Part shown: in pieces, positions 1-5,858 of the stretch
How the letters are laid out: every line of letters begins with the position of its first letter
Numbering within the stretch: the stretch's first letter is position 1
From: an uncultured Prevotella sp.
Lineage (GTDB): Bacteria; Bacteroidota; Bacteroidia; Bacteroidales; Bacteroidaceae
Reading direction: 5' to 3'
Length of the DNA: 9,790 bases
NCBI GenBank assembly: GCA_900768785.1
Contig: CAAGEG010000019.1
Location: 1-9,790 of the forward strand
The notes under the pieces: model-generated
The model's database searches: none
What the model saw: only the letters and a program-made list of their open reading frames with translations
Told to the model about the DNA's origin: nothing
Position numbers and translations under genes: made by a program

Positions 1-166
1 CTGTTCCTGAGAGATTGAGAGGAACAATTCTGCTTTTTGCAGAGTCTTTAACAATACTATTTCCTGGGAGAACACTTACTATAAGGTCTTCACCTTTTTT
101 GGCAATAGTAATGGTTACTGAGGAACCATCACTTAGCATTTCTTTGAAAGTCTTAAACATATTCAT
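1..166 (-). CDS. PRTRC system protein E-like, N-terminal part (cut by window edge)
   Basis: Only the first 55 or so residues are present; the gene runs off the left edge. It starts MNMFKTFKEMLSDGSS, followed by TITIAKKGEDLIVSVLP and IVPLNLSGT. This pattern, a short amphipathic start, then a beta strand with a K-G turn and a VSVLP strand, then a PL.L.GT strand, resembles my memory of PRTRC protein E. That family belongs to the ParB-related, ThiF-related cassettes of plasmids and integrative elements, and its biochemical role is unknown. Two ATGs are available, at 166 and 160; the second gives MFKTF, which fits the family start better, but the spacing does not decide between them. It follows the DpnD/PcfM-like gene by about 20 nt and should share its transcript. 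The family call is moderate because only half or less of the protein is visible. Confidence 0.55.
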   Translation of the reverse strand, partial: MNMFKTFKEMLSDGSSVTITIAKKGEDLIVSVLPGNSIVKDSAKSRIVPLNLSGT

Positions 167-186
167 TTTACTTGGGTTTAGAATGA

Positions 187-402
187 TTATCTTTTTCTTC
201 CGAGATAATGAAACTCAGTGTCGTAATGGTCGTCAGCAGTAAGAACTATTTCTTCATTATTGTATTTTTCCATTACTATTCTTCGTGCATCATTGGCACT
301 TCCGAGAGGAAGTTCTATTTCAACAACTTTCCTGAGTGTTTCAAGGACCTCAACCTTATACGTTACGGTTGGGATTTCCGGAGTTTCGTTTTCTGTTTTC
401 AT
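187..402 (-). CDS. DpnD/PcfM-like small protein
   Basis: A 71-residue soluble protein. After a loose N-terminus (about 1-13) it reads YKVEVLETLRKVVEIE, then a helix (ANDARRIVMEKYNNEEIVL), then TADDHYDTEFHYL. The succession 'kVEV.ETL.r.VEi', 'A..iV..kY.n.EIVL.adD..d.eF' is the pattern I associate with the DpnD/PcfM family, known from the pneumococcal DpnI locus and the conjugative plasmid pCF10, with no established function. It begins with ATG and ends GRKR. It lies 55 nt downstream of the 97-aa gene and just upstream of the PRTRC E-like gene, so all three probably share the transcript from the promoter at 789-820. An exact copy of a 19-bp sequence also found in the main control region lies 11 nt upstream of its start. 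Confidence 0.65.
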   Translation of the reverse strand: MKTENETPEIPTVTYKVEVLETLRKVVEIELPLGSANDARRIVMEKYNNEEIVLTADDHYDTEFHYLGRKR

Positions 403-413
403 ATCTATGTTAC

Positions 414-432
414 TTTAATCTTATTTGCATAC
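414..432 (-). repeat. Copy 1 of an exact 19-bp repeat, upstream of the DpnD/PcfM-like gene
   Basis: On the plus strand it reads TTTAATCTTATTTGCATAC, identical to 7213-7231. Both copies lie in the same orientation in the short non-coding space just upstream of a minus-strand ATG (402 here, 7193 there). The space between genes is only 55 nt here. A regulatory role (operator or leader signal) is inferred from placement only; I see no Bacteroidetes-type promoter at this copy on either strand. Confidence 0.6.
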
Positions 433-457
433 TTTTGGGAACGAAGTGGAGTGGGAC

Positions 458-751
458 TTACATACCCTGCCAACCACCTACAATTACTTCTTCGCCATTT
501 TCATCATTATCAATAATGATAAGCTGAGGGTCAATGCGAAATCTTCGTTGATTGCGGAGTGGAGTTGACAATGATAGGGAATCTTCACTATCTCCGTGTC
601 CGGAAGCGTGAATGGAACATATTCCATCTTTACTTCTTGCCTGATTAATGGCTGTTGCAATCTCATCGGAGATTTCTATTTCAGCCCATCTTTGTACGTA
701 TTCCATTGTTGTGGTATCGTACACTTTTGCGTTTACTCTTAACTTTTTCAT
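458..751 (-). CDS. Hypothetical 97-aa phage accessory protein
   Basis: I do not recognise this protein. It starts MKKLRVNAKVYDTTTMEYVQ, continues with a short helix (IATAINQARSKDG), then a polar, serine-rich and acidic middle (about 45-60: ASGHGDSEDSLSLS), a basic patch (RNQRRFR) and a hydrophobic beta segment (PQLIIID, followed by NDENGEEVIVGGW). No signal peptide, membrane segment or cysteine pair is seen. The beta-rich start and the 'kV.d..T.e.v....E.eisdei' wording are loosely like the small DpnD/PcfM-like protein that follows, so distant kinship is possible but not shown. The ATG start lies about 30 nt downstream of the predicted start of transcription from the promoter at 789-820, making it the first gene of this small transcription unit. 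Confidence 0.6.
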   Translation of the reverse strand: MKKLRVNAKVYDTTTMEYVQRWAEIEISDEIATAINQARSKDGICSIHASGHGDSEDSLSLSTPLRNQRRFRIDPQLIIIDNDENGEEVIVGGWQGM

Positions 752-788
752 CTTACTTACTGTTTATTAGGTTGTTATTTTGGATATG

Positions 789-820
789 TAAAGGTAGCAA
801 TTATTTTTGAATTGACCAAA
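789..820 (-). promoter_or_regulatory. Predicted Bacteroidetes-type promoter for the accessory genes
   Basis: Read on the minus strand, TTTG (820-817) is followed after exactly 20 bp by TACCTTTA (796-789), one base off the TAnnTTTG -7 consensus. Transcription would start near 782, leaving a leader of about 30 nt before the ATG at 751. It would drive the 97-aa gene, the DpnD/PcfM-like gene and the PRTRC E-like gene separately from the replication operon. The only gap over 100 nt in the minus-strand gene cluster sits here, which fits a new transcription unit. Confidence 0.6.
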
Positions 821-889
821 GGTTAATACATTTATTTTCAAGTAGTTACAAGTTTTTTGCATTATCTTTGGTGCAATTTTTAGAGAATA

Positions 890-1588
890 CTATTGATTCT
901 TTCTGTACGATTCATTATGAAACGGAACTATTTTCATCATCTCTCTAAATCTATCAACTACACGTTCTCCATAATGGTCTCGTATCTGAAACAATTGCTT
1001 CTTTTCACTTTGAACAAGATTGGTAGTGATGATAGTTACCTTTTGTCTCTTATAACGCTCCTCAAGCAAATCTCTAATTGGAGTATGTACCATTCCATAC
1101 GAGATTATTTCAGCAGGTTCTTCACCGACTTCATCTATTGCGAGTAATTCCTCATTGAACAAACTCTTATAGGAATCTTGACGTTCTTTGTCTATACACA
1201 TTTTGGCTATTTCTTTAGCTGTGATAATCTTTACAGATTTTCTTTCAGATGAACAAGCTGAATCATAGAGGTAATCAATAAGACTGCACATAGCTTTCAG
1301 CAATGTAGTTTTACCATTACCATATAATCCTGTCATCATAAAACCTAATTTACCATTAGAGTCACACAACCATTCAGCAGCTGCTTTAATATGCTCTTTG
1401 GTATCGTCGTCCATTATCATTTTCCTATTCCTTATATTCACCTCAACAGTATATGAGGCATATAGAGCATTAGCTACCTGAGAAAATGGCAATTCTATAT
1501 TAAATCGTGTCGGTATAATCTTCCGCACTCCGAGCTGTTGAATCAGCTCCCCTACGCTTAGCGTATCTATCTGTTTGTTGGGTTTCAT
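890..1588 (-). CDS. DnaC/IstB-like AAA+ ATPase, probable phage helicase loader
   Basis: A 232-residue AAA+ protein likely to load the replicative DnaB helicase at the phage origin. The N-terminal part (1-80) is the region expected to contact helicase or initiator, ending in a helix (HIKAAAEWLCD). The ATPase core shows Walker A GLYGNGKTT (87-95), Walker B LLAIDEVG (148-155), a sensor I-like TIITTN (185-190), and an arginine-bearing YGERVVDRF (206-214) of the kind that follows sensor I in DnaC-like proteins. Its size is usual for the family. The ATG at 1588 lies inside the preceding initiator-like gene, giving an 89-nt overlap; there is no later ATG before residue 57, and the N-terminal residues look conserved in type, so the long overlap appears real. 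It is the last gene of the leftward replication operon. Confidence 0.85.
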   Translation of the reverse strand: MKPNKQIDTLSVGELIQQLGVRKIIPTRFNIELPFSQVANALYASYTVEVNIRNRKMIMDDDTKEHIKAAAEWLCDSNGKLGFMMTGLYGNGKTTLLKAMCSLIDYLYDSACSSERKSVKIITAKEIAKMCIDKERQDSYKSLFNEELLAIDEVGEEPAEIISYGMVHTPIRDLLEERYKRQKVTIITTNLVQSEKKQLFQIRDHYGERVVDRFREMMKIVPFHNESYRKNQ

Positions 1589-2339
1589 AACTATTGTGAT
1601 TTATACTTATTTTATCATCATATTTGCCTTCGAGTATTTTTACCCAGTTGGATTTGTGGATTATCCAATCAAAATCTGCACTCCAAGCACGATTGTTGTC
1701 TCCTCTAAGAAATGAAGACGATTGTGCTCTATCAAATATTTCTTGGACTTTATCGTAAGTTGCACCTATGTCATCAAACCATATCTTTATTACTTTCTTT
1801 CTTTTATCAGTAAGTTTTACGACCTTTGGAAAACCTTTACATCTATCATTAAACAATTTGACAATGAATGAACAATCAACTTCTATTGAATTAGAAGATG
1901 TATTTTCCGGAACAATTTCTTCTTGAGGAAACAAACTTGGAGATGATAACTCTGATTTTGATATTTCAACGTCTTTTACGGATTGAGGTGATTGTTGAAT
2001 GAACTCCTGCGTTATATCTTCAATTGCATCTTCTTGATAAGTATCCCAATTGACTATACTTATTACTGAAAATAGTCCACGTGGCTCACAAACAATTTCT
2101 CCAGATTTAGATAATCGTGCTATAATAGTTCTATATCTCCTTTCAGAGATACCAAGTTCTCTGCACACAGTGGAGCGAGATACAATAAGTTGTCCGGCTT
2201 TGACCATATAACCTCTCCACATTCTATCTTGTACATTTGCATTACATAGACACCAAATGAAGAAGCAAGTCATATCGTGTTCCTTAAACCATTCCCAATC
2301 AACAATGGACCTATACATTTTGAGCCAGCCGGATTTCAT
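1500..2339 (-). CDS. Phage replication initiator-like protein (winged helix plus DnaD-like C-terminal region)
   Basis: A 279-residue protein of the replisome-organiser type. Residues 1-45 begin GWLKMYRSIVDWEWF, a start typical of phage replication proteins. Residues 46-100 form a winged helix (VKAGQLIVSRSTVCRELGIS, then RTIIARLSKSGEI, then a wing ending in VNWDTYQ). A polar linker (103-155) leads to a C-terminal region (156-242) with FNDRC..FPKV, KRKKVI, and the signature SSSFLRGDNNRAWSADFDW followed by NWVKILEGKYDD, characteristic of DnaD-like phage initiators. The expected job is origin binding and recruitment of the ATPase encoded next. The remaining tail (about 243-279) is low-complexity, polar and basic, and is where the gene overlaps the downstream ATPase gene. 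A shorter relative of the winged-helix part is encoded directly upstream. Confidence 0.8.
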   Translation of the reverse strand: MKSGWLKMYRSIVDWEWFKEHDMTCFFIWCLCNANVQDRMWRGYMVKAGQLIVSRSTVCRELGISERRYRTIIARLSKSGEIVCEPRGLFSVISIVNWDTYQEDAIEDITQEFIQQSPQSVKDVEISKSELSSPSLFPQEEIVPENTSSNSIEVDCSFIVKLFNDRCKGFPKVVKLTDKRKKVIKIWFDDIGATYDKVQEIFDRAQSSSFLRGDNNRAWSADFDWIIHKSNWVKILEGKYDDKISINHNSYETQQTDRYAKRRGADSTARSAEDYTDTI

Positions 2340-2347
2340 AATAATTA

Positions 2348-2668
2348 CTATTTTGGGATTGCAGAATAATCATCATATCGTTTAAGGGTTATTAGGTAGT
2401 ACTTCCTTATCTTATCAAGAGATATACAGTCTGCGTCAATCAATCTTCTTATTGCTGTTGTAATCTTTTGAGATGATATTCCAAGTTCTCTCATGAGACT
2501 GCTTCGTAAAGTCAAAACTTGACCTCTGTGAACCTGATTGCCAAAAATCATATTTTCTCCTGAACTTGCAGTCAGTAGCAAGTAGATATACAAACTAACT
2601 GCTTCTGGAGATGAAATCCATTCAAATTCTAAGAATGATGTGGGTAATACTATTCTTGGAGTTTCCAT
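2348..2668 (-). CDS. Short winged-helix protein, paralogue of the neighbouring initiator's DNA-binding domain
   Basis: A 106-residue protein made essentially of one winged-helix domain. The stretch from about residue 40, F.NQVHRGQVLTLRSSLMRELGISSQKITTAIRRL, then I......YYLI.LKRYDDYS, can be aligned with residues 43-102 of the following initiator-like gene (W.GYMVKAGQL..SRSTVCRELGIS, then T.IARL, then V.NWDTYQ). The first 38 residues (SFLEFEWISSPEAVSLYIYLLL) also match in layout. It lacks the linker and the DnaD-like C-terminal region. It may be a duplicated DNA-binding domain that regulates or helps the initiator, or a standalone replisome-organiser protein. ATG start, 8 nt before the initiator gene and one base after the nuclease gene. 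Confidence 0.7.
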   Translation of the reverse strand: METPRIVLPTSFLEFEWISSPEAVSLYIYLLLTASSGENMIFGNQVHRGQVLTLRSSLMRELGISSQKITTAIRRLIDADCISLDKIRKYYLITLKRYDDYSAIPK

Positions 2669-2669
2669 A

Positions 2670-3116
2670 TTATTCTAAATATTCTTTTATTAATTTTTCA
2701 AATTCTTCAAGAGATTTGCAAACGACATATTTGTTGCCGTGTTTCTCAATACCAGACTGCCATTCTTTTTGCTCTTTAGATTGATAACCTCCAGGTTTCT
2801 TCATCTCAATGAAAAGAGCATTGTATCCGTGTCGAGATATTGATAGACACAAGTCTGCTACACCCTTTACTACTCCCTCCATTTTGAGTTTCTTCCCTTG
2901 CCATTGGGTACACTTTCTCTCGTTGGCAACGTGAAATAGTACACCATCTTTCCATAATTGAGGATATACGTATTGAAACCACCTAATACAAGATTGCTGG
3001 ATTTGGCTCTCTGACAATCCACTTTGAACCAATTCCTTTGCTTTCTTAGCAGAGATGGGGGTTCCTGAAACTATTGATTCTAATATCATCTTATTATATT
3101 GATCATCTTTTCTCAT
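2670..3116 (-). CDS. VRR-NUC domain nuclease
   Basis: A 148-residue single-domain protein of the VRR-NUC branch of PD-(D/E)XK nucleases, a family that includes structure-specific nucleases acting on flaps and branched DNA and common in phages. The helical N-terminus (1-36) precedes the domain: FHVANERK (61-68), GVVKGVADLCL (81-91) with the likely metal-binding Asp88, and FIEMKKPGG (102-110) with the Glu104-x-Lys106 catalytic pair, followed by SKEQKEW (113-119) with the conserved Gln116 and a final strand-helix (KYVVCKSLEEFEKLI). All expected active-site residues are present, so it should be active. It starts 2 nt after the helicase stop codon, which suggests translational coupling and joint action with the helicase. 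Confidence 0.85.
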   Translation of the reverse strand: MRKDDQYNKMILESIVSGTPISAKKAKELVQSGLSESQIQQSCIRWFQYVYPQLWKDGVLFHVANERKCTQWQGKKLKMEGVVKGVADLCLSISRHGYNALFIEMKKPGGYQSKEQKEWQSGIEKHGNKYVVCKSLEEFEKLIKEYLE

Positions 3117-3118
3117 AT

Positions 3119-4306
3119 TCAGAAATAAACATTAGTTAGCTGCTTTATCGTATCGCCAGTATATGAGCAAACAGCATAAAGACCTGGACGAGGTTCTGTT
3201 AAACGTAAATCTTCTACTTTACCAAATCGTTGTATATTTCCACATAAATCAACTATCCAAGAACATTCTTTTGATGGGTGTGGTCTTATTGCTCTGCCTA
3301 CAATCTGATAATACAATGCAAGAGACATTGTTGGTCGTGCAATGACAATGGTATCCAGTTCAGGATAATCATATCCAGTTGTAAGGACACCACAGTTTGT
3401 TAAAACCTCAAACTTTCGGTCTTTGAAATCTGATAATATCTTTTCTCTCTCTTTGGTTGGGGTTTTCCCGCTAACCATCTTGCAATTAGGAATTGCATCA
3501 CACAATGCTACACTTTCATCAAGGAATTTTGTAAAAACGAGTATCCCTCTACGTGGATTTCCGTCTTTAGGTTTCATAAGACGTTTAACTATACTGATAA
3601 GATATGACTGGAGGTTGACATATTGCATTTGGGCTTTTAAGTCTTCATCATCATAATCCATACCGGTAGAATTCCTCTTAACTATTGAAGCATCAAGTAT
3701 AGTCATATCAAAGTACCTCATTCTTGACAAATATCCTCTGTTAAGCAAAGTCTTAATATCTACCTGATATAATACACTGCTGAATATTCTTGGGCGAGTT
3801 CTTGTAAGGAATTTCAATATGCACGATGATTCACCATCCTGATTACGAGAGGAACATAATCTATATGGAGTGGCTGTTAGACCGAGTATTTTTCTTTCTG
3901 CATTTTCAAAAAACTCTTTATACATTCCTCCTTTAGGATTGGTAACGTGAGCCTCATCAACGATTATATACTTAAATATATCAAAGTCTGATTTATTGGA
4001 CATTACACTACCAATAGTAGCAAACGTAATACGGTTAATCTTTTTGCTATTAAACGATGCCGAATATATGGAACAATCTTCAATACCATAACTTTTAAGC
4101 TTTGCAAAATTTTGCTCCAATATTTCTTTGCTCGGCTGAAATACCAACACATTAGAGTTTAGTCGTGAAGCTATATCTGCTATTATAAGAGATTTGCCAC
4201 TTCCAGTAGGGAGAACAAGCAAAGCATTATTCTTGCTATTACTTGTGAAAAATCTTATGGCAGCATCACTTGACGCTTGTTGATAATCTCTTAATTGATA
4301 CTTCAT
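3119..4306 (-). CDS. Superfamily 2 DEAD/DEAH-type helicase
   Basis: A 395-residue ATP-dependent helicase or translocase. Motifs appear in the standard order: QLRDYQQ (Q-like motif, 4-10), Walker A PTGSGKS (33-39), DEAH (117-120), TAT (144-146), then in the second RecA domain ILVFTKF (255-261), VLTTGYDYP (307-315) and QIVGRAIRP (334-342) with the arginine fingers. This is the RecQ/RIG-like 'DEXH plus Helicase_C' layout of small phage helicases, related to T4 UvsW-type and ResIII-type proteins. It probably unwinds or remodels branched intermediates in phage replication and recombination. It overlaps the upstream NinB-like gene by 4 nt (ATGA) and is followed after 2 nt by the VRR-NUC gene. No extra nuclease or zinc domain is fused. 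Confidence 0.9.
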   Translation of the reverse strand: MKYQLRDYQQASSDAAIRFFTSNSKNNALLVLPTGSGKSLIIADIASRLNSNVLVFQPSKEILEQNFAKLKSYGIEDCSIYSASFNSKKINRITFATIGSVMSNKSDFDIFKYIIVDEAHVTNPKGGMYKEFFENAERKILGLTATPYRLCSSRNQDGESSCILKFLTRTRPRIFSSVLYQVDIKTLLNRGYLSRMRYFDMTILDASIVKRNSTGMDYDDEDLKAQMQYVNLQSYLISIVKRLMKPKDGNPRRGILVFTKFLDESVALCDAIPNCKMVSGKTPTKEREKILSDFKDRKFEVLTNCGVLTTGYDYPELDTIVIARPTMSLALYYQIVGRAIRPHPSKECSWIVDLCGNIQRFGKVEDLRLTEPRPGLYAVCSYTGDTIKQLTNVYF

Positions 4307-4743
4307 AAATATCGTTTCGCTTTTGAAATTTCAATTTCACATTGTCGTATGAACGAACCTTCTTCTGCAGTGGGAAGGTATATCCCGGCTTCTTTTGATG
4401 ACCAATTCCTGAAACGGTCAATACATAAAGACATTTCTTCAGTAGTAAGAGCTGATGTGGATTTGACAGAAATTCGTTTTTGACTAGTAAACTTGTCAAT
4501 CCAAGAACCAATAATAAATATATCCGGATTGACAAGTAACTTGAAGTATTCAGTCTTTACATACTCAGCCTCTTCTCCATATTGGCAAGCAAAATAATCT
4601 ATCAATACGTGCAGATAGGCATTTTGATTGAGAGTCCTCTGTCGCTTTGTGTGCAACTCCACTACATCCTTTCTGTCTGCAAGGAGTTGCGCACGAGCGA
4701 GGAAGTTTGCTCTATCAAGGTCATTTTTACAATCGTAGAGCAT
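4303..4743 (-). CDS. NinB-like phage recombination protein
   Basis: A 146-residue protein. After a lead strand and helix (1-25) comes KRQRTLNQNAYLHVLIDYFA (33-52), resembling the R(S/T)..QN...H.L motif of lambda NinB (Orf) and its relatives. A helix follows (EAEYVKTEYFKLLV), then STSALTTEEMSLCIDRFRNW (95-114), close to the 'sTs.ls..eMs.fie.i..wa' segment of the same group, then GIYLPTAEE (120-128). In lambda, Orf binds single-stranded DNA and assists strand-exchange loading. Here the gene sits directly after an SSB-like gene and before a helicase, a setting that fits such a mediator. The motif match is good but the family is variable; an uncharacterised Bacteroidales phage family with the same layout is the alternative. 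Confidence 0.55.
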   Translation of the reverse strand: MLYDCKNDLDRANFLARAQLLADRKDVVELHTKRQRTLNQNAYLHVLIDYFACQYGEEAEYVKTEYFKLLVNPDIFIIGSWIDKFTSQKRISVKSTSALTTEEMSLCIDRFRNWSSKEAGIYLPTAEEGSFIRQCEIEISKAKRYL

Positions 4744-4751
4744 AACATTAA

Positions 4752-5261
4752 TTAAAACGGATCGCCATCAACAAAACCTTGTTGCTGTGGGTAATATCCA
4801 CTTTGCTGCTGATTGAATGTGTTTTGTTGGATAGGATTGCTTGAAACTTTCTGTTGCGCATAAGAACCGACTTGTGTCTGCTGTACGTTCTGTTGAGGTT
4901 GTACAAGGGGTTGATTTGAAGTTTGCTGCTGAGAGCGTGATTGATATAATTCAATCTTGTACGGGCGTACTTCATTGATGATTTTGCTTATACCAGATTG
5001 GTCAACATACGTTCTTCCTTGCAAGTCAAAATATATATTAACCATTTGACCGGGTTGGTACTTGTCAAGTTCATCACATCTTTCTCCCATAAAGGTAAAT
5101 TGAGGGGTATTATCCCTATCTGTTATTGGCTCTCCAGTGTTTGGGTCATATTTACGAATAGAGATTACAATATCACGAAGTCTGAAAGCATTACCGTTTC
5201 GTGATGTGAGATTTTGAGTTGCGCCAATAGATACGATTGCGCCAGTTACGAAATTTGCCAT
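4752..5261 (-). CDS. DUF3127-like OB-fold protein, probable phage SSB
   Basis: A 169-residue protein with two parts. Residues 1-106 look like a small OB-fold of the DUF3127 type: VTGAIVSIGATQ, then the strand LRDIVISIRKYDP, QFTFMGERCDELDKYQPGQMVNIYFDLQGRTY, and a closing VRPYKIELYQ. Residues 107-163 are a disordered glutamine- and asparagine-rich tail with repeated Q-Q steps, ending in the acidic tip VDGDPF (164-169). This tip resembles the D-D-I-P-F end by which bacterial SSBs recruit partners. The build (OB core, flexible tail, acidic aromatic end) and the place beside the annealing protein and exonuclease suggest a single-stranded DNA-binding role. DUF3127 has no established function to my knowledge, so the SSB role is inferred. 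ATG start, 9 nt after the exonuclease-like gene. Confidence 0.7.
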   Translation of the reverse strand: MANFVTGAIVSIGATQNLTSRNGNAFRLRDIVISIRKYDPNTGEPITDRDNTPQFTFMGERCDELDKYQPGQMVNIYFDLQGRTYVDQSGISKIINEVRPYKIELYQSRSQQQTSNQPLVQPQQNVQQTQVGSYAQQKVSSNPIQQNTFNQQQSGYYPQQQGFVDGDPF

Positions 5262-5270
5262 TGTATTATG

Positions 5271-5858
5271 TTATTTAGTTAAACTTTTATCCCAAGCCAT
5301 CAGAACTTTGATAGCATCTTTGCTTTTTCTTGGAACCTCTACGATTGTGGAACGACCATACTTAGGCTTTGGGAGCCAAATAGCAAACAATCGTGGGACT
5401 TTTAATCCGGGATTCTGCATCTCAAATAAATGAGCATAAATGGAGAGTTGCCAAGACAAGTATTCCATATCGAGTTTAGATGTGGTCTTAATGTCAGCAA
5501 GAGACAGGTCATCAAATACAATGTCTATTGAACTTGCATATGACATTTCATCTGAAACCAAATATTCATTACTAAGTGTGGTAAGGTTATTCTCATTTTT
5601 GATTCTGCAATAATCAATAACGGAGGGATTATCACTTTCTACTCCGAGACTATCAACCAACTCTATTTGCTCGTGGATATTATGACCATATTCTGCTGCT
5701 TTAGCAAGAACACTTGGGTCTATTCCGGTATACTTATCTGCAAAGAGAGTTCTATGCAAAAGAGATGTGATGCCTGAGAGCTTTGCTCCGAGAAAGTCAT
5801 AGGTGTGAGATAACTCATCAAATATGACTCTTGACTTAACAAGTTCTATCTTACTCAT
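5271..5858 (-). CDS. PD-(D/E)XK exonuclease-like protein, phage recombination
   Basis: A 195-residue protein with the Cas4/RecB-like nuclease layout. The visible motifs are GHNIHEQIE (58-66), carrying the His62 of the 'G..iH' motif, SSIDIVFDDLSLADIKTT (109-126), containing the metal-binding Asp112 and the catalytic Asp122-x-Lys124, and SWQLSIYA (135-142), with Gln137 of the closing 'QL..Y' motif. The C-terminal part (RLFAIWLPKPK, then TIVEVPRKSKDAIKVLMAW) matches the end of such enzymes. All four motifs are intact. It begins within the last codons of the ERF gene (ATGA overlap). With an annealing protein next to it, it plausibly resects double-strand ends to make single strands for annealing, like lambda Exo with Beta. 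Direction of resection cannot be read from sequence. Confidence 0.8.
   Translation of the reverse strand: MSKIELVKSRVIFDELSHTYDFLGAKLSGITSLLHRTLFADKYTGIDPSVLAKAAEYGHNIHEQIELVDSLGVESDNPSVIDYCRIKNENNLTTLSNEYLVSDEMSYASSIDIVFDDLSLADIKTTSKLDMEYLSWQLSIYAHLFEMQNPGLKVPRLFAIWLPKPKYGRSTIVEVPRKSKDAIKVLMAWDKSLTK

Noticed and set aside
15..527. Plus-strand open frames over the accessory genes
   Set aside because: Rich in F, S and L as expected for the antisense of AT-rich genes; the minus-strand frames have recognisable family patterns.
857..881. TTGCA/TGCAA hairpin followed by five T on the plus strand
   Set aside because: Only 5-bp arms with a 10-base loop, and there is no plus-strand gene upstream to terminate.
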